This document shows, piece after piece, positions 17,577 through 27,634 of a stretch of DNA of 64,000 nt. Where the stretch lies: NCBI RefSeq assembly GCF_002776695.1, contig NZ_LFJC01000003.1:7676638-7740637 (forward strand). Direction: 5' to 3'. How positions within the stretch are numbered: position 1 is the first letter of the stretch; each line of letters opens with the position of its first letter. This DNA comes from Bradyrhizobium nitroreducens (lineage in GTDB: Bacteria > Pseudomonadota > Alphaproteobacteria > Rhizobiales > Xanthobacteraceae). The notes below the pieces were generated by a model. That model was not told the DNA's origin and made no database searches. It saw nothing but the letters and a program-made list of their open reading frames with translations. The translations under genes and the position numbers were made by a program.

Positions 17577-17816
17577 ATGGACGAATTGAACGGCAAGCTG
17601 ATCGCGTGTCAGATTCTGATCACGGGATTGATCGCGCGCGTGGCCAACGAGCAGCGCGATCCCTTGCGCTTCCTCACGGACTTCCGAGACGAGATCAAAG
17701 CCGTTGTAAACGGCGTCAACATCGCCGGCATGGACTCAACCGATCGCGTGCGCGCAGTCGCGCAGAAAACCGTCGATGAATTGTTTTCGCTGATGAAGCC
17801 GCCGAGCAGCGATTGA
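17577..17816 (+). CDS. Small hypothetical protein (79 aa)
   Basis: The frame from ATG 17577 encodes a soluble, probably helical protein of 79 residues (begins MDELNGKLIACQILITGLI). I recognise no family. GGAG at 17567-17570 sits six bases before this ATG; an in-frame ATG at 17565 is a possible alternative. Codon usage matches neighbouring genes, and flanking Irr-box-like sequences suggest it may belong to the iron-responsive region. Function unknown. Confidence 0.6.
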   Translation: MDELNGKLIACQILITGLIARVANEQRDPLRFLTDFRDEIKAVVNGVNIAGMDSTDRVRAVAQKTVDELFSLMKPPSSD

Positions 17817-17858
17817 TGCTGCGAAGACGGTTGCGATTGCATTGCGTGCGGCGCGCTC

Positions 17859-17922
17859 TTTAGAACGAGTCCAAGCTAGGTTTAGAACGGTTTCAAACTG
17901 CAGTTTAGAATTGTTTTGATCT
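17859..17922. promoter_or_regulatory. Three phased TTTAGAA repeats (Irr/ICE-like) upstream of the TonB receptor
   Basis: TTTAGAA occurs at 17859-17865, 17881-17887 and 17904-17910, spaced 22 and 23 bases, about two helical turns. The middle copy continues as TTTAGAA-CGG-TTTCAAA, an imperfect inverted repeat like the rhizobial iron control element bound by Irr. The array ends about 115 bases before the receptor start, so iron control of the downstream operon is a reasonable inference. Confidence 0.6.
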
Positions 17923-18024
17923 GGATCGATTCAAGGGTTCTTGCGAGCCGCTCGCATTGACCCGTTATTTTGCCGCCGATACCAACATCTCATCGTTCGC
18001 CGAAGCGAATGAGCGAACAGAAAG

Positions 18025-20442
18025 ATGGGGCGTTTGGTAATGGGGCAGGTGGTCGCACCGAAGTCGTTGCGTTCGGTCGCAGCATTCGATCTGGTGGATG
18101 AAAAATTCGCGGGCGTTTCCGGTAAGAAGGCGTCTGCGGTTGCGAGCTTGATTGCGGTGGCGTCGGTGTCGAGCGGCGCGCAGGCGCAACAGTCGAACCT
18201 GCCGCCGGTGACGGTCGACGCGCCTGTCGAGCGCCCGCGTCCGACGGCATCGAAGCCCTCGCCGGAGCAGGTCCGTGCCCGCAACGCGCTTCGCCGCGCC
18301 GCGCAGCGCGAGCAGGCGGCGCAGCAGGCGGCACCGACGACGCCGTCAGGTGCTCCCGACGGCAGCCCCTATGCCGATCCGGCCGCACCCTACAAGGTCG
18401 ATCATGTCCAGGCGTCGGGCAAGTTTCCCGAGAAGATGCTGAACACGCCCAAGACCATCACGGTGCTCAGCAAGGAAGTGCTTCAGGACAAGAACGCGAC
18501 GACGCTGAAGGAGATCGGACGCTCGACCGCGGGCGTGACGCTGGGCTCGGGCGAGGGCGGCAACGCGTTCGGCGACCGCTTCTTCATCCGTGGTTTCGAT
18601 GCGCGCAACGACGTGTTCATCGACGGCATCCGTGATCCCGCCGTTTCCATCCGCGAGAACTTCTTCACCGAGCAGATCGAGATCCTGCGCGGCCCGGCCT
18701 CTTCCTATGCCGGCCGCGGCACCGCCGGCGGTGCCATCAACATCGTCACCAAGCAGGCGGGCGATCGCAATTTCCAGCGCATGGATACCGAGTTCGGGAC
18801 CGACTACACAAAGCGCGTCACGCTCGACGTCAACCAGGTCATCGATCCCACCTTCTCGGTACGCACGGGCGGCATGTTCCAGGACGCCAACGTCGCCGGC
18901 CGCGATTACGTGACCGACAATCGCTGGGGCTCCTTCATCTCGACCAAGTACACTCCGACCAACGACATCAAGATCACGACCAACTACGTTCACACCGACC
19001 TCAGCGGCCTTCCCGATTTCGGCGTGCCCTATTACAAGCAGGGCAACGTGCCGGTGACCTCGGCCGGCATTCCGCGCGGAAACTGGTACGGCTTCCTCAA
19101 CCGCGACTTCCAGACCGCACGGCAGGATTTCGGCACCGGCACGATCGAGTACAAGGTCAACGAGGCCATCACGCTGACCAGCAAGGTGCGCGGCGAGCAT
19201 TCGCTGCTCAACTACATCGGCACGCTGCCGCAGAACCCGGTTACGGCCAGCTCCAATCCGATGCTTTGGACCACGACGGCGAGCGCGCAGAGCCGCTACC
19301 AGAACGTGGACGTGTGGGCCAACCAGAACGAGGCCACGTTCAAGCTCGACACCGGCGGCGTCAAGCACACCGCTGTGTTCGGCGTCGAATATTCGAACGA
19401 GAACATTTCGATCGACCGTTACGCCGGCCTCGCGTCGGAGCTGGCCGGGAGCTCCTTCACGAGCACCGGTGCCGTGACGGGGGTCAATCTCTACTCCCCG
19501 CAATACACCAACATTCCGTTCGGCACGCCGTCGCTGGTTGGAAATCCGACGCGCTATGGCGTCAACACCAGCAGCGTGTATGTGATGGATACCGCGAATT
19601 GGCAGGACACGGTCATCGTCAACGGCGGCGTGCGCTACGATGGCTACAGCCAGAGCTCATCCACCAATTCGGCCTACCTCAAGCAAAGCTCCGATCTCGT
19701 CAATTACAACGTCGGCCTCGTCTACAAGCCGATGTCGATCGGCAGTGTCTATGCCGCTTATGCGACCTCCGCCAATCCGTTCGGTTCGGAGCTCGACGCT
19801 ACCGGCACCGATTACGGTGGCGTTCCCGCCAACTCGACGATCCTGCTCGGGCCCGAGCGCAACAAGGCGGCAGAGATCGGCACCAAATGGGAGCTGGCTG
19901 ACCGTCACCTGCTGGTCAGCGCTGCGCTGTTCCAGACCACCAAGGATAATGCGCGAGAGACCGTCAATAACCTGCTCACCTCGGGCGCGGCCTACCGTAT
20001 TCAGGGCATCGACATCGAGGCCGAAGGCAAGATCACGGATCGCTGGAGCATCTTCGGCGGCCTGGTGCTGATGCAGTCGAAGGTCACGCAAAGCGGCATC
20101 GCCTCCAACATCGGCCTGCAGCTCGCCAACGTCGCCCATCAGTCGTTCAGCATGCTGTCCAAGTACAAGTTCGACGACGGCTGGGAGATCGGCGGGCAGG
20201 CGGTGTATCGCTCGAAGGTCTATGGCGGCACCTTCGCGGCCAATACCGGCAACGAACTGCCGAGCTATTGGCGCTTCGATGCGTTCGTGGAGAAGAAGAT
20301 CGACAAGAACTGGAGCATGAAGTTCTACGCCCAGAATCTGACCAACAAGCTGTACTACGACACGCTCTATCGCAGCGCAGTGCCGTTCGTGGCGGTCGCG
20401 CCGGGGCGGGCCTTCTACATCGTCACGACGGCGAAGTTCTGA
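18025..20442 (+). CDS. TonB-dependent siderophore receptor (Fiu-like, catecholate type)
   Basis: An 805-residue outer-membrane receptor. After a signal region (residues about 36-54, ending SGAQAQ) come a Pro/Arg-rich linker, the plug domain (KTITVLSKEVLQDK, FFIRGFDARNDVFIDG, ILRGPASSYAGRGTAGG) and the 22-strand barrel ending in phenylalanine (YIVTTAKF). The next gene encodes a PiuC/YbiX dioxygenase, as in the E. coli fiu-ybiX pair, which supports a catecholate-type ferric siderophore role. It is first in an operon that also supplies ExbB, ExbD and TonB. ATG 18040 is an alternative start. Confidence 0.94.
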   Translation: MGRLVMGQVVAPKSLRSVAAFDLVDEKFAGVSGKKASAVASLIAVASVSSGAQAQQSNLPPVTVDAPVERPRPTASKPSPEQVRARNALRRAAQREQAAQQAAPTTPSGAPDGSPYADPAAPYKVDHVQASGKFPEKMLNTPKTITVLSKEVLQDKNATTLKEIGRSTAGVTLGSGEGGNAFGDRFFIRGFDARNDVFIDGIRDPAVSIRENFFTEQIEILRGPASSYAGRGTAGGAINIVTKQAGDRNFQRMDTEFGTDYTKRVTLDVNQVIDPTFSVRTGGMFQDANVAGRDYVTDNRWGSFISTKYTPTNDIKITTNYVHTDLSGLPDFGVPYYKQGNVPVTSAGIPRGNWYGFLNRDFQTARQDFGTGTIEYKVNEAITLTSKVRGEHSLLNYIGTLPQNPVTASSNPMLWTTTASAQSRYQNVDVWANQNEATFKLDTGGVKHTAVFGVEYSNENISIDRYAGLASELAGSSFTSTGAVTGVNLYSPQYTNIPFGTPSLVGNPTRYGVNTSSVYVMDTANWQDTVIVNGGVRYDGYSQSSSTNSAYLKQSSDLVNYNVGLVYKPMSIGSVYAAYATSANPFGSELDATGTDYGGVPANSTILLGPERNKAAEIGTKWELADRHLLVSAALFQTTKDNARETVNNLLTSGAAYRIQGIDIEAEGKITDRWSIFGGLVLMQSKVTQSGIASNIGLQLANVAHQSFSMLSKYKFDDGWEIGGQAVYRSKVYGGTFAANTGNELPSYWRFDAFVEKKIDKNWSMKFYAQNLTNKLYYDTLYRSAVPFVAVAPGRAFYIVTTAKF

Positions 20443-20444
20443 TC

Positions 20445-21130
20445 ATGTTGACGTGCCTGCCTGGCATTCTGAGCAAGGATGATGTGGCGGATTTCCGCCG
20501 CATCATGGACGCCAGCGAATGGGAAGATGGTCGGTCGACTGCCGGCGCGCAATCGGCCATGGTCAAGCGCAATGAACAGCTCCCACCCGACAGCGAGGTC
20601 GCGCGACAACTCGGCAACCGGATCATCTCGGCGCTGACGTCGAACCCGCGCTTCATCGCGGCGGCGGTTCCGCTCCAGATCTTCCCGCCGCTGTTCAACC
20701 GCTATGCGGCGAGCAGCGGCCACCATTTCGGCCTGCATGTCGACAATGCGATCCGCGGCGACCGTCTGACCGGCCTTCGCATCCGTACGGACCTGTCGGT
20801 GACGCTGTTCCTCGCCGAGCCGGAGGAGTACGATGGTGGCGAACTTGTGATCGAGGACACCTACGGCTCCCACGAAGTCAAGTTGCCAGCGGGCGACTGC
20901 GTGCTCTATCCATCGACCAGCCTCCATCTCGTCACGCCGGTGACGAGGGGAGCGCGGGTTGCGTCTTTCTTCTGGCTTCAGAGCATGATACGGGACGATC
21001 AAGCCCGGAGCATGATCTTCGACCTCGACACCGCGATACAGGCGCTGGTGGAACGGCTCGGGCGTGACGATCCCGAAACGGTCAAATTGACGGGTATCTA
21101 TCACAACCTCATTCGCTACTGGGCCGAAGT

Positions 21131-21134
<4 letters not shown>
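20445..21134 (+). CDS. piuC: Fe(II)/2-oxoglutarate-dependent PKHD-type hydroxylase (PiuC/YbiX)
   Basis: A 229-residue 2-oxoglutarate dioxygenase. The iron triad is visible as HVD in GHHFGLHVDNAIRG and the later His in STSLHLVTPVTRG; the Arg in TRGARVASFFW should bind 2-oxoglutarate. Family members are iron-starvation induced beside catecholate siderophore receptors, though their substrate is unclear. The gene starts two bases after the receptor stop and overlaps exbB by ATGA, indicating coupled translation. ATG 20445 is chosen because an upstream extension would lie inside the receptor gene. Confidence 0.92.
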
Positions 21135-22087
<953 letters not shown>

Positions 22088-22090
22088 ACC

Positions 22091-22546
22091 ATGGCCGTCT
22101 CGCTCGCAGACAATGATGACGATGACGACTTCTCGGAAACGCATGACATCAACGTCACGCCGTTCATCGACGTCATTCTGGTCCTGCTGATCATCTTCAT
22201 GGTCGCCGCGCCGCTCTCGACGGTCGACCTGCCGATCGACCTGCCGACGTCGAGCGCGACGCCGCAGAAGAAGCCGGACAAGCCGACCTATCTCAGCATC
22301 AAGCCCGATCTGACGCTGGCCATCGGAGAAAATCCGGTCCACCGGACCGAGTTGATCGGGACGCTCGACGGACTGTCCGACATGAGCAAGGACAAGTACG
22401 TCTTCCTGCGTGCCGACAAGTCGGTACCATATGGGGAGTTGATGGGCGTCATGGAGCTCCTGCGCTCGGGCGGCTATACGCGGGTGAAGCTGGTGGCGCT
22501 GGAAGGCGCTCCGGGAGCGCCTGCGGCCGGCGCCGCCCAGCCTTAA
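22091..22546 (+). CDS. exbD: TonB-system transport protein ExbD
   Basis: A 151-residue ExbD/TolR-family protein. A short acidic cytoplasmic N terminus (DNDDDDDFSETHDINVTPFID) is followed by one transmembrane helix containing the proton-pathway aspartate (FIDVILVLLIIFMVAAPL), then the periplasmic domain (YVFLRADKSVPYGELMGVM). It lies between exbB and tonB in a compact operon and completes the energising complex for the adjacent receptor. Confidence 0.95.
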   Translation: MAVSLADNDDDDDFSETHDINVTPFIDVILVLLIIFMVAAPLSTVDLPIDLPTSSATPQKKPDKPTYLSIKPDLTLAIGENPVHRTELIGTLDGLSDMSKDKYVFLRADKSVPYGELMGVMELLRSGGYTRVKLVALEGAPGAPAAGAAQP

Positions 22547-22557
22547 GAAGACAGGCC

Positions 22558-23373
22558 ATGTCGGACGAACTCAGACCATCCCGAAAGCTCTGGATCCTGG
22601 CGGCGGTCGCGGCGCTGGTGCTCCACCTGGGTGGTGCTGCGCTCGCGCTGGCGCATCTGCAGGCCGACGACGGAGACGACGGTCTGGGTGCGGCCGGCGC
22701 CGAGTTCGCCGTCGAGATGGCATCGCCAAAGGCGCCCGAAACCGATCTTCCGCCCGGGCCCGACAGCGAAGCGATGCAGGAGCAGCAGGCGCTTCCCGAA
22801 CAGAAGGCCGAGACCAAGGAAACGGAGCTGCCGAAGGATCAGTCGCAGCAGGTCGACGATCCCGATCGGGTCGTGACAGAAAACATCTCCAAGAAGCCGC
22901 AGGAGGAGGATCCGAAGATCGCGGCGGTCGAAACCCCCGCGGCCGAAGCATCACCGAAGTCGGTTGCGACGGCGCGGCAGACGCTCGATGAAGACGCGCG
23001 CGAGGCCGAGAAAGCCCTGGCGCCGGTGCTTGGGCTCGGCAAGGACATCCTCAAGATCACGGCCGACTGGAATCGGAAGATCAGTGCGCATCTCGCGGCT
23101 CACAAGGTCAATCCGGAGGGCAAAGAGCCCAGTAACCAGAAGGTCAAGGTGAGCTTTGCGATCAACCGCAGAGGAAACGTGCTTTCCGTCGACGTCGTGG
23201 AGTCGTCCGGGGACGCCGCTTACGATGCGGCCGCGGTCACGATTGTCCGCAAGTCGGACCCCATTCCGCAGCCGCCTGCCGGGCTGACCGAGGACCGGTT
23301 CGAGCGCACCGTCGACATCATCTTCACGCCCCCAGACGCGAAGAAAAAGAAGAAGACGGCTCAGCGCCAATAG
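22558..23373 (+). CDS. tonB: TonB-family energy-transducing protein
   Basis: A 271-residue protein with one N-terminal transmembrane anchor (residues about 10-33), a long periplasmic linker rich in Glu, Lys and Gln (residues 45-160), and a C-terminal TonB domain (VKVSFAINRRGNVLSVDVV, ending FERTVDIIFTPP). It transmits energy from ExbBD to outer-membrane receptors. The linker is more acidic and less proline-rich than the textbook EP/KP repeat. It closes the operon and overlaps the convergent small membrane-protein gene by 13 bases. Confidence 0.92.
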   Translation: MSDELRPSRKLWILAAVAALVLHLGGAALALAHLQADDGDDGLGAAGAEFAVEMASPKAPETDLPPGPDSEAMQEQQALPEQKAETKETELPKDQSQQVDDPDRVVTENISKKPQEEDPKIAAVETPAAEASPKSVATARQTLDEDAREAEKALAPVLGLGKDILKITADWNRKISAHLAAHKVNPEGKEPSNQKVKVSFAINRRGNVLSVDVVESSGDAAYDAAAVTIVRKSDPIPQPPAGLTEDRFERTVDIIFTPPDAKKKKKTAQRQ

Positions 23374-23846
23374 AGCCGGATGCCGACATAGACCACGACC
23401 AGGCAGGCGAAGATCAGCGCCACCGGCAGCGGCCGTTTCTGGGCACCGGCGGCCGTGCCACCCCCGAAAAAGCTGGTCGCCTTCGGCTTCGGCGCCGGGC
23501 GGCGGAAAGCGGTAACATTGTCCGCTGCCGGCTCGGCCGGGCGCGGGCGCACGTCGGGCGGGGTTCCCGCGCCGCCCATCTCGGCATAATAGGCCTTGTA
23601 GATCGCGCCGATGGTGGCCTCGGTGGCCTCGCCCTCGCTCGTCCGCGCCAGCAGGTTCTGGTAGCTCACCAGGAATTCCTGGGCTTCCGCCGGCAGCGCG
23701 GACGCGCCGTTGAGCTTGGCCATCATCTTCCAGGTGGCGAAATCGGCGCGGGCGCGGGTGTCCGCGCGTCGCGCGATCAGCATATCGGCAGCTTTGACCA
23801 AGTCGGCCTCGGGCCCTTCGGCTTGTGTTCGGGTGTCGCTGTTCAA
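23361..23846 (-). CDS. Hypothetical protein with C-terminal membrane anchor
   Basis: A 161-residue protein of no family I recognise. The first 95 residues look helical and charged. A Pro/Ala-rich segment follows (residues 96-135), then a single transmembrane helix at the extreme C terminus (LPVALIFACLVVVYVGIRLY), as in tail-anchored proteins. The TTG start abuts the stop of the upstream protease gene (TAGTTG) with no good ribosome site, so either translation is coupled or initiation is at an internal ATG (residue 22). Likely co-transcribed with the site-2 protease homologue. Confidence 0.65.
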   Translation of the reverse strand: MNSDTRTQAEGPEADLVKAADMLIARRADTRARADFATWKMMAKLNGASALPAEAQEFLVSYQNLLARTSEGEATEATIGAIYKAYYAEMGGAGTPPDVRPRPAEPAADNVTAFRRPAPKPKATSFFGGGTAAGAQKRPLPVALIFACLVVVYVGIRLYWR

Positions 23847-24527
23847 CTACGCATTGCCGGTCAGGAAGAGAACAGCCTGAATCACATGACCGGTCAACGT
23901 TCGCAGTATTGCTGAAATAACATCAAGATTTAGACCGAACTGCGAACCCGCCAGCGGTAGCAGGATCAACAGGCCGATCAGGATCAGCATCCCGAATGGC
24001 TCGAGCCGGGACAGCGGCACGGCGAGGGTGCGGGGCAGCAGCCCCACCGCGACGCGCCCGCCGTCGAGCGGCGGGATCGGCATCATGTTGAACACCGCAA
24101 GCGCGGCGTTGAGCCGGATCGCATTCCAGAGGTTCTGAAGGACCCAACGCGACCAGTCGTCCAGATCCCGGGGCAGGGCCCGGATGGCAAGGCCGGCAAT
24201 CAGTGCCAGCAGGATGTTGGTCACCGGCCCGGCCAGGGCCACCCAGACCATGTCGATCCGGGGGTGATTGAGCTTGCGGAAATTCACCGGGACAGGCTTG
24301 GCATAGCCAAACAGGAACGGCGAATGCGCGAACAGCAGCATCGCCGGCAGGATCACGGTGCCGAACGGGTCGATATGCTTGATCGGATTGAAGCTGACGC
24401 GGCCGAGCTGCGAGGCCGTGTCGTCGCCGAGGCGGTGAGCGGCGAAGGCATGCGCGGCTTCGTGGAAGGTGATGGCGATCAGGACCGGGAGGATCCAGAC
24501 GGAGATGTCATAAAGGGAAACGTTCAC
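23847..24527 (-). CDS. Site-2 protease family (M50) membrane metalloprotease
   Basis: A 226-residue polytopic protein with the zinc motif HEAAH in the first membrane segment (residues 22-26) and the third-ligand motif PPLDGGR near residue 154. About five hydrophobic segments are visible. It belongs to the compact M50 group lacking a PDZ domain, unlike RseP, and the group's targets are largely unknown. It precedes a tail-anchored hypothetical gene on the same strand without a gap, so the two may work together. Confidence 0.9.
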   Translation of the reverse strand: MNVSLYDISVWILPVLIAITFHEAAHAFAAHRLGDDTASQLGRVSFNPIKHIDPFGTVILPAMLLFAHSPFLFGYAKPVPVNFRKLNHPRIDMVWVALAGPVTNILLALIAGLAIRALPRDLDDWSRWVLQNLWNAIRLNAALAVFNMMPIPPLDGGRVAVGLLPRTLAVPLSRLEPFGMLILIGLLILLPLAGSQFGLNLDVISAILRTLTGHVIQAVLFLTGNA

Positions 24528-24597
24528 GGCTCATTGTCCCGGTTCGTGCCTCGTGGCCTTGCAGCCAGCCCGGCCAATCCGGTGGTGGGGCAACGCG

Positions 24598-25470
24598 TCA
24601 GATCAGGATATGGGACACCGGCTCCAAAATCCCAAGCTGTAAATGGTCGGCCAACAGGCCACCCACAGGCGACAGGTTGCGGGCGCGGTGAAGACGGATG
24701 TCCGCCGCCGGCAGCGGCGGCAGGCCGACGCGCTCCGGCAGGATATGCAGGCTGGCGGGCAGGGTGCCGGCTTTCACGACCGTGATCGCAAGGCCCAGCG
24801 ACGCGACGGCCTCGACCGCGGCCAGCGTGCGGCTGACAAAGGCCAGCCGCCAGGGCCGGCCGGTGGCATCGAGGGCGTCCGCGGCCCATTGCCGAAACAG
24901 GCAGCCCGGCGGGTAGAGGGCGACAGGCAGCGTATCCTGGGCTTCGACCGGATACGACGCAGCCGCGGCCCAGACCGCCTGCTCGCGCCGCAGCAACTCG
25001 CCATCGCCGCGTCCTTCCGGGTGCATGGCGATGACGAGGTCATAGGCTTCGCCGAGTCGGGCCGGCATCGTCGCGGTCAGCCCGGTCTCGATCTCGACGC
25101 GGATTTCCGGATGGCGTTGGGTAAAGGACGCCAGCAAGGGCGGAATGACGATCGTCCCGTAGTCCTCCATCACGCCGAGGCGGACGACTGTGTCGTGCCT
25201 GCGCGCGCGGAGCGCATCGACGGCCTCGGCATTGAGATCGAGCAGCCGCCTTGCATAGACGAGGAGTTCGTCGCCTGCCGCTGTGAGCGCGACGCCGGCC
25301 CGGGTGCGTTGAAACAATTTTGCGCCAAGCCGTTCTTCCAGGCGCCTGATCTGGACGCTGACCGCCGATTGGGTCCGGTTGAGCGTCGCGGCGGCGCGCG
25401 TGAAGGATCGATGTTCGGCGACGGCGGCAAACGCCTTCAGCAGATCAGGATCGAGAACAGGTGAGCTCAT
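24598..25470 (-). CDS. LysR-family transcriptional regulator
   Basis: A 290-residue LysR protein. The N-terminal winged HTH (LLKAFAAVAEHRSFTRAAATL, then QSAVSVQIRRLEERLGAKLFQR) occupies residues 8-65, and the periplasmic-binding-like effector domain follows (residues 90-285). It is divergent from an EamA transporter gene with 89 bases between, the classical LysR arrangement, so it probably controls that exporter. Effector unknown. Confidence 0.92.
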   Translation of the reverse strand: MSSPVLDPDLLKAFAAVAEHRSFTRAAATLNRTQSAVSVQIRRLEERLGAKLFQRTRAGVALTAAGDELLVYARRLLDLNAEAVDALRARRHDTVVRLGVMEDYGTIVIPPLLASFTQRHPEIRVEIETGLTATMPARLGEAYDLVIAMHPEGRGDGELLRREQAVWAAAASYPVEAQDTLPVALYPPGCLFRQWAADALDATGRPWRLAFVSRTLAAVEAVASLGLAITVVKAGTLPASLHILPERVGLPPLPAADIRLHRARNLSPVGGLLADHLQLGILEPVSHILI

Positions 25471-25527
25471 GACGAAAGCTTATCCTGGCATGACGGAAAT
25501 TCCATTCCCTGTTTCGGCGCGCCTCCT

Positions 25528-25545
25528 ATGCTGCCTGCAAAGCAT
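25528..25545. promoter_or_regulatory. Weak palindrome between LysR and EamA genes
   Basis: ATGCT-N8-AGCAT lies in the 89-base divergent gap, just upstream of the transporter's ribosome site. It is the best dyad I see there, but its spacing does not match the T-N11-A LysR consensus, so assignment is tentative. Confidence 0.25.
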
Positions 25546-25559
25546 CAACGGGAGGAAGC

Positions 25560-26468
25560 GTGGGCGAGGTTCTTGGCGTTCTGGCCGCGGTGCTGTCGAG
25601 CGCGCTGGGCGGCACTTCGATCGGCGCCACGCGCTATCTCGTGAGCAGTCTCGATCCGCTGGCGATCGGCTCGTTCCGGTTCGGCATCGGCTTTCTTCTG
25701 CTGCTGCCGCTGACGCTGCTGCGCGGCGATCGCTGGCCGGCGCGAGGGGACTGGGCCGCCGCGATCGGGCTCGGCATCCTGTTCTTCGCGCTGTTCCCGA
25801 TCCTGTTCAACGCATCGCTGATCTTCACGACCGCCGCGCGCGGTGCGCTCGCGCTGTCGACACTGCCGCTGTTGTCCCTGGTGATCGGGGCCGCGCTCGG
25901 CGCCGAGGCGCTGACCTGGCGCAAATCGGCCGGTGTGGTGATCGCGACCTTGGGCGTCGCCATCGCGCTGCTCTCCGACCTGACCTCGGCGCCCTCAGGC
26001 GCCTGGCGCGGCGATCTCCTGATGACGGCGGCGGCTCTGTGCATGGCGCTCTACGGCATCTGGTCAAAGCCGTTGATCCGGCGCTCCGGCCCGATCGCCT
26101 TCACCACGATGAGCATGGCGGCGGGCGCGGTCTGCCTGATCCTGCTCTCGTATGTCCGCGGCAGCTTTGCGCCGGTCGCAGGCTTCGGCACGCCGCAATG
26201 GCTGGCGGCTACCTATCTCGGCGCCTTTGGCGCGGCGCTGACGTTCTATCTCTGGGCCTTCGCACTGAAGCGCACGACGCCCACGCGGGTCGCGATCTCG
26301 GTGACGGTCAACCCGATCACGGCATCGCTGGTCGGCGCCTGGCTTTTGAACGAGCCGCTGCGCTGGAATCTGGCGGCCGGCATCGTCGCGGTATTTGCTG
26401 GAATCTGGATCGCGACGACGAGCGGGCGTACTCAGCCGACGGGTGCGCCTGCGTCAGATCAGGCCTGA
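25560..26468 (+). CDS. DMT superfamily transporter (EamA family)
   Basis: A 302-residue membrane protein with ten predicted transmembrane helices arranged as two EamA repeats (residues about 5-140 and 155-290). Conserved features include GATRYLVSSLDPLAIGSFRF in the first repeat and TPTRVAISVTVNPITASLVG in the second. The family exports amino acids and other metabolites. GGAGG at 25551-25555 precedes GTG 25560 by four bases. Divergent from a LysR regulator and convergent, two bases apart, with the GFA gene. Confidence 0.9.
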   Translation: MGEVLGVLAAVLSSALGGTSIGATRYLVSSLDPLAIGSFRFGIGFLLLLPLTLLRGDRWPARGDWAAAIGLGILFFALFPILFNASLIFTTAARGALALSTLPLLSLVIGAALGAEALTWRKSAGVVIATLGVAIALLSDLTSAPSGAWRGDLLMTAAALCMALYGIWSKPLIRRSGPIAFTTMSMAAGAVCLILLSYVRGSFAPVAGFGTPQWLAATYLGAFGAALTFYLWAFALKRTTPTRVAISVTVNPITASLVGAWLLNEPLRWNLAAGIVAVFAGIWIATTSGRTQPTGAPASDQA

Positions 26469-26470
26469 CG

Positions 26471-26863
26471 TCACGCCGGGATCGTTCCCGGATATTGCGT
26501 CAGACCATCATCGAGCTTGAGCCAGGCGGGCTTCTCCGAGACCCAGATGTGCTCGGTCGGCGCGAAGGCGTTGCGATCATCGAAAACGGAAAGGGATACG
26601 CCCGCCAGCGTGCCGTTGCGCCGCCAGGCGAACAGCCGCGTGCCGCACTGCTTGCAGAACACACGGTCGATGTTTTCGGACGAGGCGTAGCGGGCGGTGT
26701 CGCCTTCGACGCTCAGCGCGCGCTGGTCGAATTGCGCGCGGGCGAAGAAGGGCGAGCCCATCGCCTTCTGACAGAGGCGGCAATGGCAGACGCGGACGTT
26801 GAGCGGCTCGCCCTCCGCCTTGAAGCGCACCGCGCCGCACAGGCATCCACCTTCCCGGATCAT
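26471..26863 (-). CDS. GFA-family (glutathione-dependent formaldehyde-activating-like) protein
   Basis: A 130-residue zinc protein with the GFA cysteine pattern: GGCLCGAVRF, then CHCRLCQK and FCKQCGTRLF. Despite the family name many members have no proven formaldehyde role. It is the last gene of the leftward dehydratase/SDR operon, seven bases after the upstream SDR stop, which suggests co-transcription; its contribution to that pathway is unknown. Confidence 0.87.
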   Translation of the reverse strand: MIREGGCLCGAVRFKAEGEPLNVRVCHCRLCQKAMGSPFFARAQFDQRALSVEGDTARYASSENIDRVFCKQCGTRLFAWRRNGTLAGVSLSVFDDRNAFAPTEHIWVSEKPAWLKLDDGLTQYPGTIPA

Positions 26864-26870
26864 GCTGTCC

Positions 26871-27617
26871 TCAATAGGTTGCGCGTCCGCCCGAGATGTC
26901 GAACACCGCGCCGGTCGAGAAGGCGCAGTCCTCGGACGCGAGCCAAGCCACCATCGCGGCGAGCTCCTCGACGAGGACGAAGCGACCCTTCGGGATCTTC
27001 GACAGCATGAAGTCGATGTGCTGTTGCGTCATCTGGTCGAAGATCGCAGTCTTGGCGGCCGCCGGCGTCACGGCGTTGACGAGGATGTCGTGCGCCGCGA
27101 GCTCCTTGCCGAGCGACTTCGTCAGCGCGATCAGGCCGGCCTTGGAGGCCGAATAATGTGCTGCGTTCGGATTGCCTTCCTTGCCGGCGATGGAGGCGAT
27201 GTTCACGATCCGCCCGTATTTCTGCTTGAGCATGGTGGGCACGATCGCCTTGCTCACGATGAAGGGGCCGTCGAGGTTGATGCGCAGAACTTTCCGCCAT
27301 TCCTCGAGGTCGGTCTCCCAGACCGGCTTGTTGACGCCGGCAATGCCGGCATTGTTGACCAGGATGTCGATCCTGCCGAAGGCTTTGAGCGTCGCATCGC
27401 GGGCCTCTTCGACGGCGGCGGTGTCGGTGACGTCGACCTTGAAAACCTTGGTCTCGCCGCCGACCTCCTTCGCCGTCTTCTCGGCGAGTGCCGCGTCGAA
27501 ATCCCAGATCGCGACCCTGGCGCCGGAGGCGGTGAGGCGCTCGGTGATGGCGCGGCCAAAGCCCTGCGCGCCGCCGGTGACGATGGCGACGCGGCCGTTG
27601 AGATCGATCTTGTTCAT
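26871..27617 (-). CDS. SDR-family NAD(P)-dependent oxidoreductase
   Basis: A 248-residue classical short-chain dehydrogenase. The nucleotide motif TGGAQGFG, NNAG motif (LVNNAGIAG) and catalytic Ser-Tyr-Lys (NIASIAG, HYSASKAG) are intact. The start is ATG 27617; the open frame upstream overlaps the preceding SDR gene and lacks support. It follows another SDR gene by 17 bases in the sugar-acid operon, consistent with oxidation of a sugar, lactone precursor or 2-keto-3-deoxy acid. The exact step is not determinable. Confidence 0.92.
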   Translation of the reverse strand: MNKIDLNGRVAIVTGGAQGFGRAITERLTASGARVAIWDFDAALAEKTAKEVGGETKVFKVDVTDTAAVEEARDATLKAFGRIDILVNNAGIAGVNKPVWETDLEEWRKVLRINLDGPFIVSKAIVPTMLKQKYGRIVNIASIAGKEGNPNAAHYSASKAGLIALTKSLGKELAAHDILVNAVTPAAAKTAIFDQMTQQHIDFMLSKIPKGRFVLVEELAAMVAWLASEDCAFSTGAVFDISGGRATY

Positions 27618-27634
27618 GCCGGATGCCCCAGGCG

